Part shown: piece by piece, positions 7,413 through 14,841 of the stretch
Layout: each line of letters begins with the position of its first letter
Numbering within the stretch: the first letter of the stretch is position 1
DNA from: Chloroflexota bacterium
Lineage (GTDB): Bacteria; Chloroflexota; Limnocylindria; Limnocylindrales; CSP1-4
Assembly (NCBI GenBank): GCA_021812735.1
Contig: JAKAMV010000088.1
Coordinates: forward strand, 1-18,748
Length of the DNA: 18,748 nt
Direction of reading: 5' to 3'
Translations under genes and position numbers: made by a program
Notes under the pieces: model-generated
Seen by the model: only the letters and a program-made list of their open reading frames with translations
Database searches by the model: none
Told to the model about the DNA's origin: nothing

Positions 7413-8437
7413 CAGCCCGCCTCGGGTCGCGCCAGGGTCGCCACCAGGACGGCTTTGATCGTGTGCATGCGGTTCTCGGCCTGATCGAACACCACCGACG
7501 CCTTCGACTCGAAGACCTCGTCGGTGACCTCCATCGCCTCGAGCCCGTACCGCTCGTGCATGGTGCGGCCCACCTCGGTCTCGAGATCGTGGAAGGCCGG
7601 CAGGCAGTGCATGAACCGCACGTTGGGGTTGCCGGTGGCGCGCAGCATGGCCGCGTCCACCTGGTACGGTCGGAGCATCGCGACCCGCTCGTCCCAGACG
7701 GACTCGGGCTCCCCCATCGAGACCCAGACGTCCGTGTAGACCACGTCCGCGCCCCGCACGCCCTCCTCGACGTCCTCGGTCACCGAGATCCGGGCACCGC
7801 TCCGCTCGGCGATCGCGAGCGCGGGCTCCAGGAAGTCAGCGCGTGGCCAGACGGGCCGCGGCGCGACGATCCGCAGGTCCATGCCCATGGTCGCCGCGCC
7901 GAGCAGCCACTCGTCGCCCATGTTGCTGTGCGCGTCGCCCACATAGGCCACCGCCGCGCCGGCGAGGGGCTTGCCCACCCGCTCGCGGATCGTGAGCAGG
8001 TCGGCCAGGATCTGGGTCGGGTGGTCCTCGTCGGTGAGGCCGTTGTAGACCGGCACGCCGGCGTTCGCGGCGAGCACCTCGACATCGGCCTGGCGGAACC
8101 CGCGGAACTCGATCGCGTCGTAGACGCGGCCGAGGACCCGCGCCGTGTCCCTGACCGACTCCTTCTTGCCGACGTGGCTCCCGGACGGCCCGAAGTACGT
8201 GACGTGCATGCCCTGGTCGAAGGCCGCCACCTCGAACCCGATCCGGGTGCGCGTCGAGTCCTTCTCGAAGATCAGCGCGATCGAGCGCCCGGCCAGGCGC
8301 CGCACCTCGCGGTGCTCGCGCTTCTCTGCCTTGAGCCGCGCCGCCAGGCCCAGGAGGTACTCGATCTCCGCCGCGGAGTAATCGCGGAGCGTGAGGAACG
8401 AGCGGCCCGCGAGCGGGGACGGATGGTCGAAGTCCAT
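7412..8437 (-). CDS. arcB: Ornithine carbamoyltransferase, catabolic type
   Basis: A 341-residue enzyme that interconverts ornithine plus carbamoyl phosphate with citrulline. Motifs: carbamoyl-phosphate loop STRTR (61-65), HPTQ (139-142), the ornithine-binding TDVWVSMGE (235-243) and HCLP with the catalytic Cys278. The stretch [20 protein letters not shown] and the length resemble the long ArcB-like enzymes. With the adjacent carbamate kinase this favours the phosphorolytic (ATP-yielding) direction. Direction cannot be proven from sequence, and an anabolic argF role remains possible. The start is ATG 8437 ([15 protein letters not shown]), the usual N-terminus; the open frame upstream to 8542 is non-conserved. 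No Shine-Dalgarno is visible, and the 147-bp upstream gap should hold its promoter. Confidence 0.93.
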   Translation of the reverse strand: MDFDHPSPLAGRSFLTLRDYSAAEIEYLLGLAARLKAEKREHREVRRLAGRSIALIFEKDSTRTRIGFEVAAFDQGMHVTYFGPSGSHVGKKESVRDTARVLGRVYDAIEFRGFRQADVEVLAANAGVPVYNGLTDEDHPTQILADLLTIRERVGKPLAGAAVAYVGDAHSNMGDEWLLGAATMGMDLRIVAPRPVWPRADFLEPALAIAERSGARISVTEDVEEGVRGADVVYTDVWVSMGEPESVWDERVAMLRPYQVDAAMLRATGNPNVRFMHCLPAFHDLETEVGRTMHERYGLEAMEVTDEVFESKASVVFDQAENRMHTIKAVLVATLARPEAG

Positions 8438-8584
8438 CGCCGGTCTCCGGAACGTGCCACAGCGGACGCGGGCACCGCGGGCGCGCCGTGGCGGCAACCC
8501 GCAGTGGTGTGGCCCCGAATGTGCGACCGCGGCGGGCGGCATGTCATGGTCGCTTCGGCCCGTTGCGGGCGGGCGAATCCGTCG

Positions 8585-9382
8585 CTACACCAGCTCCACG
8601 TCCAGCTCGTCGGCCCGGGCGGCGCCGCCTCGCGCCTGCGGCAGCGCCACCAGGCCGATCGCCGACGTGATGGCGATCGCGATCGCGAACGCCGGCGCGA
8701 CGCCCGGGCTGACGACCAGGAAGTGGACCGGCAGGTAGAACGCCACGGTCCCGGGCAGGCCGATGAGCGCCCCGCGCAGGACGCCGATCGCGGCCGGCCG
8801 CCCGTCATGGAGGAACGCGAACACCGACAGCACCGACACGTACACGGGGAAGGTGGTGACGATGCCCGACACCGTCGGGCCGAGCAGCGGCGCCACGGTG
8901 GTCAGGCCCACGACCAGCACCGTGCCCACCGCGATACGCGCCGGCAGGTCCCACGCCGGGTGGCGCCCCGACGACCGCCCCCCGGTGGACGGCGGCAGGA
9001 TGCGCAGCGTGCCGAGGATCGCGAGCACGACGAGGAGGGCGAGCAGCAGCTCCGGCCAGCCCGCAACCTCCTGGAGCGCCGCCGCCGCGACGACGTACGC
9101 GGCGGTGGCTGCCGCCAGGGCAGCTGCCGGGCCGCGGCTCGACGCCGCCGCGAAGCCGAGGCTATAGGCGACGATCGCGCCCAGCCCCAGGGTGGTGCCG
9201 ACGGCCGCGCTGGCCGCGAACGCGGTCCCGTGGTCGAGCGCGACGAAGAACAGGACCGGCCCGGAGGTCAGCGGCAGGGCCACGATCCAGCCCGCCACGG
9301 CCGGGCCCCAGCGCCGTGCGGCAAGGCTCGCGCCGCCGATCAGGAGCGGGGTCAGCGTCAGCTTGAGGGCCAGCAGCAGCAC
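8585..9382 (-). CDS. Integral membrane protein with two-fold internal repeat, function unknown
   Basis: A 265-residue, Ala/Leu/Val-rich protein with about seven or eight hydrophobic segments. Two similar stretches are visible: RRWGPAVAGWIVALPLTSGP then VLFFVALDHG (about 23-52), and LLGPTVSGIVTTFPVYVSVL then SVFAFLHDG (about 166-194). Each has a GPxVxG turn, a helix with a proline, and an acidic-Gly end, which suggests a duplicated fold. I do not recognise a named family; similar proteins occur as uncharacterised membrane proteins, and a distant GlpM-like relation is possible. The start is GTG 9382, six bases after a TATCGT box. It lies 42 bp after the beta-CASP gene on the same strand, so it may also be cotranscribed. 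Confidence 0.75.
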   Translation of the reverse strand: MLLLALKLTLTPLLIGGASLAARRWGPAVAGWIVALPLTSGPVLFFVALDHGTAFAASAAVGTTLGLGAIVAYSLGFAAASSRGPAAALAAATAAYVVAAAALQEVAGWPELLLALLVVLAILGTLRILPPSTGGRSSGRHPAWDLPARIAVGTVLVVGLTTVAPLLGPTVSGIVTTFPVYVSVLSVFAFLHDGRPAAIGVLRGALIGLPGTVAFYLPVHFLVVSPGVAPAFAIAIAITSAIGLVALPQARGGAARADELDVELV

Positions 9383-9388
9383 GGGCCC

Positions 9389-9394
9389 ACGATA
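9389..9394 (-). promoter_or_regulatory. Candidate -10 box (TATCGT) for the duplicated membrane protein
   Basis: On the minus strand TATCGT ends six bases before the GTG start at 9382 and there is no Shine-Dalgarno between, consistent with a leaderless transcript. No -35 element is evident, so this is weak. Confidence 0.3.
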
Positions 9395-9424
9395 CCGGCA
9401 GTCGCGGGGGCGCGGCGGCCGGGG

Positions 9425-10981
9425 TCAGTCCAGCGAGACGGTCTGGTCCCAGGCGGGCACGTCCACCGGCAGCCCCAGCGCCGCCACCTTGGGGGCGAGT
9501 GCCTGCTGCGCGGGCGGATCGCCGTGGACGAGGTAGACGTGGGACGGGACGCCCGGGTCCCCCGGTCGTCGGCCCCGGATGAAGCCGCCGAGCCAGGTCA
9601 GGAGCTCGGGCTCGTCGGCGTGCGCGGAGAACCCGTCGAGCGACTTGATCGTCGCGCGCACCGGCATCTCGCGCCCGTCGATCCGCGCCGTCGGCACGCC
9701 CCGGACGAGGTGGCCGCCGAGCGTGCCCTCGCCCTGGTAGCCGACGAACAGGATGGTCGCCGACGGGTCGTCGATGAGGCGCGAGGCGTGGCCCACGGAC
9801 CGGCCGCCGGTGAGCATGCCGTTCGAGGCGATCACCACGTACGGCGGCGGCGTGCGCTCGATCCGCTCGGAGTCCTGGACATTGCGGGTCACGTGCTGGC
9901 CCGGGTAGTCGAGCGGGTCCTCGCGGGCGCGCAGGAGCGCCGCGGTCTCCTCGTCGTACGCCTCGGGGTGGCTGCGGTACACGTCCGAGGCGGACTTGGC
10001 CATCGGCGAGTCCAGGAACAGCGGCAGCTGCGGGATGCGCCCGGAGTCGACGAGCCTGTGGAGCTCCCACACCAGCTCCTGGGTGCGCCCGATGGCGAAC
10101 GACGGGATCAGCAGCACGCCCTTGCGGGCGGCCGTGTCGCGCACGGTGTCGGCGAGGACCGCGATGGACGTCTCCGCCGCCTCGTGCTCGCGGCCGCCGT
10201 ACGTGCTCTCGCACACCACGAAGTCTGCCGCGTCCACCGGCGTCGGGTCGCGCAGGATGGGCGTGCCCGGGCGGCCCAAGTCGCCCGAGAACACGACGAC
10301 GGTGTCCCGGCCGCCGCCCGGGCGGGCGAGCCGCATGCGGACCAGCGCGGAGCCCAGGATGTGCCCGGCGTCGAGCAGCGTGATGTGGACGCCCTGGGCG
10401 ACCTCCGTCTCGGCGCCGTACGGGACAGGCGCGAAGCGCGCGATGGCGGCCTCCGCGTCGTCCTCCGTGTACAGCGGCTCATCGAAGTCCTGGTGCACCT
10501 CCGGGCCGGCGGCGCGCAGGATGTCCTCCGGATCGGGGCCGCCGGGACTCTCGGCGCCCTGCGCGGCCAGCCCCACGGCCGCGTCGAACAGCTGCTCCTC
10601 GCGCCGCTCGGCAGCCGCAGCGCGGGACGGGTCGCGGCGCTCGCGGCGGGCGGCGCGCTTGGCGAACTCGGTCTGGAGCTTGGCGGAGTCCAGCAGCACC
10701 AGCCGGGCCAGCTCGGCCGTGGCGGAGGTGCACACGATCCGGCCGCGGAACCCCTCGCGGACCAGCACCGGGAGCAGGCCGCAGTGGTCGAGGTGCGCGT
10801 GGGTGAGAACCACGGTGTCGAGCGTCGCGGGATCCACGCCCAGCGGGACGCGGTTCCGGACGCTCTCGTCCGGGCCGCCCTGGAACATGCCGCAGTCCAC
10901 CAGGACCTTGGCCCGACCGGTGTCCACGAGATGGCGGGACCCGGTCACCGTCCGGGCGCCGCCGAGGAATGTCAGCTCCAT
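9425..10981 (-). CDS. Beta-CASP metallo-beta-lactamase fold RNase-like hydrolase (RNA-specificity domain)
   Basis: A 518-residue cytoplasmic protein of the CPSF/YSH1-like MBL family. The metal ligands are present: THAHLDH (His61, His63, Asp65, His66), AGHILGS (His207) and FSGDLG (Asp234). Beta-CASP elements follow: CESTYG (Glu258), a PSFAIGRTQEL stretch, NGMLTGGR and SAHADEPEL (His454), with a late VHGD (His486). Bacterial relatives are nucleases acting on RNA, but specificity here is unknown. Residues about 104-170 between the second and third metal motifs form a charged Arg/Ala/Glu-rich stretch that appears longer than usual. The start is ATG 10981 (MELTFLGGARTVTGS), the standard N-terminus. 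It is divergent from the YczE-like gene. Confidence 0.93.
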   Translation of the reverse strand: MELTFLGGARTVTGSRHLVDTGRAKVLVDCGMFQGGPDESVRNRVPLGVDPATLDTVVLTHAHLDHCGLLPVLVREGFRGRIVCTSATAELARLVLLDSAKLQTEFAKRAARRERRDPSRAAAAERREEQLFDAAVGLAAQGAESPGGPDPEDILRAAGPEVHQDFDEPLYTEDDAEAAIARFAPVPYGAETEVAQGVHITLLDAGHILGSALVRMRLARPGGGRDTVVVFSGDLGRPGTPILRDPTPVDAADFVVCESTYGGREHEAAETSIAVLADTVRDTAARKGVLLIPSFAIGRTQELVWELHRLVDSGRIPQLPLFLDSPMAKSASDVYRSHPEAYDEETAALLRAREDPLDYPGQHVTRNVQDSERIERTPPPYVVIASNGMLTGGRSVGHASRLIDDPSATILFVGYQGEGTLGGHLVRGVPTARIDGREMPVRATIKSLDGFSAHADEPELLTWLGGFIRGRRPGDPGVPSHVYLVHGDPPAQQALAPKVAALGLPVDVPAWDQTVSLD

Positions 10982-11075
10982 GGGCTGATCGTTGCACAGC
11001 AGGACCCTCAGCGCTCCCCGCAGGCGCGGCCGCCGCGACGCCGCCCGTTCAGGCCGCCCGCCCGGCCCCGCCCGG

Positions 11076-11081
11076 TACCAT
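11076..11081 (+). promoter_or_regulatory. Candidate -10 box (TACCAT) for the YczE-like gene
   Basis: TACCAT within CGGTACCATCCGGGG ends seven bases before GTG 11089, so transcription would begin at or next to the start codon (leaderless). No Shine-Dalgarno lies between. The core is shared with the boxes at 4453 and 17072. Confidence 0.5.
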
Positions 11082-11088
11082 CCGGGGC

Positions 11089-11805
11089 GTGCCCCACGCC
11101 ACGATTGCCGACCCGGCCACCCGTGCCCACGCTCCCCGCGACCGCGTCCCCGCGTCGCGCTGGGCCCCTCGTGTCGTGCTGCCACGCCTGCCGGGGCTGG
11201 TCGCCGGCCTGCTGATGATCGGCGTGGGCGTGGGCCTCATGGCCCGCAGCGGGCTGGGCGTCGGGTCGTGGGAAGTGCTCAACCAGGGGCTAGGGCGCAT
11301 CGCCGGCGTCCCGATGGGCACGGTGTCGGTGGCGCTGGGCGTCCCGATCCTGGCAGCCTGGTGGCCGCTGGGCGAGCGCCCCGGCTCGGGCACCGTGCTG
11401 AATCTGCTGCTGATCGGGACCACCACGAACGTGGTGCTCGGGCTGGTGGCCCCGGAGGCGGCGGCCGCGGCCCAGGCCCTGACGGCGACGATCGGCATCG
11501 CCCTGTGCGCCACGGGGACCGCGCTCTACCTCGCGGCCGACCTCGGGCCGGGCCCGCGCGACGGGCTGATGACCGGGCTGCACCTGCGCTTCGGCTGGTC
11601 GATCCGGAGCACGCGGACGGCGCTCGAGTTGGCGGTCATCGTGATCGGCTGGGTCGCCGGCGGCACGGTCGGGGTGGGGACGATCGTCCTGGCGCTCGTC
11701 ACGGGGCCCACGGTCCAGGCGCTGCTGCCGGTGTTCGACCGCGAGGGTCGGCTGTCGGCCCGGCGGCGGGCGGCGCTCGAGGCCCGGGGCGTCCTGGCCG
11801 AGTAG
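11089..11805 (+). CDS. YczE/YyaS-like integral membrane protein
   Basis: A 238-residue membrane protein with about five or six helices. A leader of about 30 residues (His/Ala/Arg-rich, not a clear signal peptide) precedes the first helix (LPGLVAGLLMIGVGVGLMAR). Family-type patterns are SGLGVGSWEVLNQGL, the DLGPGPRDGLMTGL loop and a late GVGTIVLALVTGPTVQALLP. This resembles Bacillus YczE, whose relatives are uncharacterised or linked to secondary-metabolite production. The start is GTG 11089, chosen because the conserved region begins downstream and a TACCAT box sits at leaderless spacing; an in-frame ATG at 10969 would overlap the divergent gene. It converges on pyrE. Confidence 0.8.
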   Translation: MPHATIADPATRAHAPRDRVPASRWAPRVVLPRLPGLVAGLLMIGVGVGLMARSGLGVGSWEVLNQGLGRIAGVPMGTVSVALGVPILAAWWPLGERPGSGTVLNLLLIGTTTNVVLGLVAPEAAAAAQALTATIGIALCATGTALYLAADLGPGPRDGLMTGLHLRFGWSIRSTRTALELAVIVIGWVAGGTVGVGTIVLALVTGPTVQALLPVFDREGRLSARRRAALEARGVLAE

Positions 11806-11838
11806 CCGCCGAGGCGCGGCCGCGTCACGCCCGAGGCT

Positions 11839-11862
11839 GGCCGGAGACGCGGCCGGAGACGC
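11839..11862. repeat. 12-bp tandem duplication between convergent genes
   Basis: GGCCGGAGACGC occurs twice in perfect tandem, at 11839-11850 and 11851-11862, in the 69-bp gap between the YczE-like stop and the pyrE stop. It is probably a replication-slippage duplication; no terminator is apparent here. Confidence 0.8.
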
Positions 11863-11874
11863 AGCCCGCGATGC

Positions 11875-12561
11875 TCAGGCCGGCGCGAGCCCCGTCCCGG
11901 ACGACCCGGGCTTGACCGCTGGCTCGCCGGCGGCGCAGCGCGGGCAGGAGGCTGGGCCCGGCTCGTACGTGGGGAGCTCGAGCGTCCACAGGGAGCGGAG
12001 CGGGTACACCCGGCCGGTTGTCGGCGAGGTCAGCGTGGCGGTCCCGCCCGAGCGATCCACGATCACGGCGCACTCGACGATCTCGCCGCCCATGGCCTCC
12101 ACGGCCGGGATCATCGCGAGCAGCGAACCGCCCGTGGTGAGGATGTCGTCCACGAGGAGGACCCGCTCGCCGGGGGCAATCGTGAAGCCGCGGCGGAACT
12201 CCCGGCGCGGCGCCTCGCCGGGCGCTCCCGCCACCTCCTCGGCGAAGATGGCGGGGGTGCCCAGCTGCCGTCCCGACTCGAACGCCAGCATGGCCCCGCC
12301 GGTGGTGGGCCCGGCCACCAGGTCCACCATCGGCGTGCCGTCCCGATCGCGCACGCCGTCTGCCCAGAAGGCGCACAGCTCGCTCGTGGCGGCCGGATCC
12401 TGGAGCACCTGGAACTTCTCGAGGTAGGCGTCCGAGTGGCGGCCGCTCTTGAGCGTGAAGTGGCCCTCGCGGAGCGCGCCGCTGGCACGGAACAGGGCTT
12501 CGGTGCGGGCGGCGATGGCACGCCGGGCCGCCTCGTCGAGGGTGCGTCGCAGGGTGGTCAT
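11875..12561 (-). CDS. pyrE: Orotate phosphoribosyltransferase
   Basis: A 228-residue cytoplasmic enzyme that joins orotate to PRPP to give orotidine monophosphate, step five of pyrimidine synthesis. Visible motifs are FTLKSGRHSDAY (35-46), LVAGPTTGGA (81-90) and the PRPP loop VLLVDDILTTGGSL (134-147). The C-terminus has CPRC (206-209) then AGEPAVKPGS, an ending shared with a subset of archaeal/actinobacterial-type OPRTases. The ATG start at 12561 is preceded on the minus strand by a TAGAAT box nine bases upstream and no Shine-Dalgarno. It lies 95 bp downstream of the pyrK-DUF998-pyrD-DUF1294 cluster in the same direction, so it may be cotranscribed or have its own promoter. Confidence 0.95.
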   Translation of the reverse strand: MTTLRRTLDEAARRAIAARTEALFRASGALREGHFTLKSGRHSDAYLEKFQVLQDPAATSELCAFWADGVRDRDGTPMVDLVAGPTTGGAMLAFESGRQLGTPAIFAEEVAGAPGEAPRREFRRGFTIAPGERVLLVDDILTTGGSLLAMIPAVEAMGGEIVECAVIVDRSGGTATLTSPTTGRVYPLRSLWTLELPTYEPGPASCPRCAAGEPAVKPGSSGTGLAPA

Positions 12562-12570
12562 GGCGAGCCG

Positions 12571-12576
12571 ATTCTA
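12571..12576 (-). promoter_or_regulatory. Candidate -10 box (TAGAAT) for pyrE
   Basis: On the minus strand TAGAAT ends nine bases before the pyrE ATG, followed by CGGCTCGCC, which resembles the TCGGCTCG between TACCAT and ATG at 17086. A nearly leaderless start is implied. No -35 is visible. Confidence 0.45.
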
Positions 12577-12656
12577 CGGCCGCGCCCGCCGCGCCCGCCG
12601 CGCCGACCTCGGCCCCGTTGCCGGGTCGCCGATACGCGGGCCGAGAAGACCCCCCC

Positions 12657-12932
12657 TCAGCGCGCCACCGCGGCGAGCACGATGACGACCCACACCGCCG
12701 ACGCCATGCCCTGGACCGCCCAGAATGACCGGTGCCGCGTCTTGTGCCGCAGGCCCAGGAAGACGAGCCACGCCCCGGCCACGCCGCCGAGCCAGCAGCC
12801 CAGCTTGAGCGTGCGCTCGCGGACGCGGCGCCACCGGTGCCGGGCGGCCGCCTTGTCGTAGGCGTACAGGGCGGCCGTGGCCACGTTGATCGCGAGCAGC
12901 CACGCCAGCAGCCAGTCGGTGGGGCCGCTCAC
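12657..12932 (-). CDS. DUF1294 small membrane protein
   Basis: A 91-residue inner-membrane protein with about three hydrophobic segments. The DUF1294 pattern is present: NVATAALYAYDKAAARHRWR, then RVRERTLKLGCWLGGVAGAW and LRHKTRHRSFW. In the family this reads as an aromatic-rich YDK loop, a (R/I)xE helix and a (F/R)(R)HKT motif. The function of DUF1294 is unknown. The GTG start at 12932 overlaps the pyrD TGA by 4 bp (GTGA), so it is translationally coupled to pyrD. It may be the last gene of the pyrK operon. Confidence 0.85.
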   Translation of the reverse strand: MSGPTDWLLAWLLAINVATAALYAYDKAAARHRWRRVRERTLKLGCWLGGVAGAWLVFLGLRHKTRHRSFWAVQGMASAVWVVIVLAAVAR

Positions 12933-14116
12933 CGGGCGTACTCGGCGCCCCGCGTGGACGGCGCCGCGGCGCGGCGGGGAAGCGCCGTCCCCACCAGCTC
13001 GCGGGCGGCGGCAATCCCGCGGGCCCGGCAGGCGTCCGCCAGGTCGTCGGCCAGGCGCACGGGGAGCATGGGGTCGGCCAGGGCCGCCACGCCGACCCCC
13101 ACGGCGCTGGCGCCAGCGGCCAGGAAGTCCAGCACATCGTCCACGGTGGCGACCCCGCCCGTGCCGATCACCGGCAGGTCAACGGCCTGGGCCACCTCCC
13201 ACACCACGCGCAGCGCGATCGGCCGGAGGGCCGGTCCGCAGATCCCGCCGTAGCCCGACCCGAGCACCGGGCCGGAGCGGTCAGCGGCGAGGGCGAGCCC
13301 CGGCAGCGTGTTCACCGCCGCGAGCGCGTCGGCGCCGGCGCTCTCGGCGGACCGCGCCACGGCGCGCACGTCGGCAGCCGCGGCGGTGAGCTTGGCGATC
13401 ACCGGCAGGTCCGTCTCACGGCGGGCCGCAGCCACGTAGGCGGCCGTGCCGTCCGGGTCGAGGCCGGGCACGCCCCCGCCGCGACCGGCAGCCCCGCACG
13501 AGAGGTTGAGCTCGAGCGCGGCGATCCCGGGCACCCCGTCGAGCCGCCGGACGGCCTCGCCCAGCTCGCCGGCCGTGTCCGCGCACAGCGAGAGGATCAC
13601 CGGCACGGACCAGCGCGCCCAGGCCTCGGCATACCGCTCGAGCACCGTGTCCAGCCCGGGGTTCTGCGGCCCGGTCCCCAGCAGCAGGCCCGCGGGAATC
13701 TCCGCGATGCGCGGGCCGGGATGCCCCGCGCGCGGCCGGAGCGAGGTGCTCCGCGTGACCAGCCCGCCGAGCCTCGGCAGGTCCGCGAGGTCGGCCACCT
13801 CCACGCCGTACCCGAATGGCCCCGAGGCGGCGATCACCGGGTTCGCCAGGAGGAGCCCGCGGCCGAGGTCCACGGCCAGGTCCACGGGACGGCCGCCCAG
13901 GGCGTCGAGCGATGGGCCGCCGGGGTGGGACGTGGCCGCCGCGGGGCGCGGCGCGGGGGCGCGCCGCGGCGCGGTGGCCGGCCCGCCGGCGGTGTCGCCC
14001 GGGCGAACCGGCGCCGGGGGCCTGGACCTGGCGACGGGCGTGATCGCGGGCTGGATCCGCCGAACCGTGGGCGTGCGCTTCGAGTTCGCCGCGACGCCCT
14101 TGCGCCTGGCCCTCAC
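12929..14116 (-). CDS. pyrD: Dihydroorotate dehydrogenase-like protein (class 1B type), divergent active site
   Basis: A 395-residue FMN TIM-barrel protein. The family core starts near residue 78 (VDLAVDLGRGLLLANPVIAA), with PRIAEIPAGLLL (135-146), QNPG (151-154), LELNLSC (201-207), AKLTAAA (241-247), VNT (268-270), GGICGPALRPIALR (290-303) and the FMN-phosphate patterns GTGGV (318-322) and GASAVGVG (335-342). The base Cys207 is kept. Residues that usually contact orotate or FMN are altered: the TKT-type Lys is Arg122, the Asn before IGLQN is Leu146, and SCPN is SCGA (Ala209). The first about 77 residues are a basic Pro/Ala-rich extension absent from typical PyrD. The start is GTG 14116, overlapping the DUF998 stop by GTGA; a later in-frame GTG near residue 78 is an alternative. 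Adjacent pyrK supports a PyrD role. Confidence 0.85.
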   Translation of the reverse strand: MRARRKGVAANSKRTPTVRRIQPAITPVARSRPPAPVRPGDTAGGPATAPRRAPAPRPAAATSHPGGPSLDALGGRPVDLAVDLGRGLLLANPVIAASGPFGYGVEVADLADLPRLGGLVTRSTSLRPRAGHPGPRIAEIPAGLLLGTGPQNPGLDTVLERYAEAWARWSVPVILSLCADTAGELGEAVRRLDGVPGIAALELNLSCGAAGRGGGVPGLDPDGTAAYVAAARRETDLPVIAKLTAAAADVRAVARSAESAGADALAAVNTLPGLALAADRSGPVLGSGYGGICGPALRPIALRVVWEVAQAVDLPVIGTGGVATVDDVLDFLAAGASAVGVGVAALADPMLPVRLADDLADACRARGIAAARELVGTALPRRAAAPSTRGAEYAR

Positions 14117-14841
14117 GCCCGGCCCCCCGTCGGCTCTGCGACGTCGCGGGCCAGCTCGCGCAGCCAGGCGAGGGACGTCAGCAGCACGAACGCCATGATC
14201 CCGATCAGGGTCGCCCACTCGAGGATCGGCGCGATCCAGAGCGCCGGTCGCCCCACGATGGGACCCGACGACGCCATCCGCTCGCGGGAGAACGCGTCCG
14301 CCTGCAGCGAGGCCATGAAGGCGACGAACGCGACGGCCGACAGCGCGCCGACGCCCGCCAGCCAGGCAGGGTGGCGGGGCTCCCGGTGCCGGAGGAAGGC
14401 CACCGACGCGAGGGTCACGAAGACCCAGCCGAGGCCGAAGAACACGGACGCGGCCGCCACGTGCCGGGCGCCGAAGTTCATGGGGTAGACGCCGACGAAG
14501 ATGCCGCCGATCCCGGCAACCACGCCGACCGGCCCGAACACCCAGCGCAGCCGCGACGGGCTGGTCATCGCCAGGCCGGCCACGAACAGGCTGAAGGCGG
14601 CGCCGCTGAGCATCAGGCCAAGGTTGAACAGGCCCTCGCCGGCCGACACCCCCAGCTGGCCGAGCTCGCTGATCCAGTGGTTGAGCGGGTTGTAGGGCTC
14701 CCCGGCGGTCCCGGTGTAGACGATGGCGGGGACCACGCAGGCAACGGCCAGGATCGCGAACGCGAGCAGCCCGGCCGAGGCAGCCATCCACTCGGGCGCG
14801 TGGCGGAGACCCTCGCCCGGCTCGTGCGGCTCGCCCGTCAC
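14113..14841 (-). CDS. DUF998 integral membrane protein
   Basis: A 242-residue membrane protein with about six or seven helices. The family hallmark is the first periplasmic loop, YNPLNHWISELGQLG (about 50-64), after a first helix; further helices at LFNLGLMLSGAAFSLFVAG and a FVGVYPMNFG loop fit DUF998. No function is established for the family. The start is GTG 14841, overlapping the pyrK TGA by 4 bp, and the stop overlaps the pyrD GTG by 4 bp, so it is wedged between the two dihydroorotate dehydrogenase subunit genes. A membrane protein in this place is unexpected; it may anchor or be linked to the enzyme, or may simply be a passenger. Confidence 0.85.
   Translation of the reverse strand: MTGEPHEPGEGLRHAPEWMAASAGLLAFAILAVACVVPAIVYTGTAGEPYNPLNHWISELGQLGVSAGEGLFNLGLMLSGAAFSLFVAGLAMTSPSRLRWVFGPVGVVAGIGGIFVGVYPMNFGARHVAAASVFFGLGWVFVTLASVAFLRHREPRHPAWLAGVGALSAVAFVAFMASLQADAFSRERMASSGPIVGRPALWIAPILEWATLIGIMAFVLLTSLAWLRELARDVAEPTGGRA

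Noticed and set aside
10969..11088. Upstream ATG start for the YczE-like gene
   Set aside because: It would overlap the divergent beta-CASP gene start and adds low-complexity sequence; GTG 11089 with a TACCAT box fits better.
7463..11215. A 1250-codon plus-strand open frame
   Set aside because: It runs antisense across four well-supported genes; it is His/Arg/Gly-rich with no domain patterns and is an artefact of high third-position GC.
12436..12861. Plus-strand open frame spanning the pyrE start and DUF1294
   Set aside because: It is antisense to two supported genes, with Arg/Pro/Thr-rich content and no recognisable motif.
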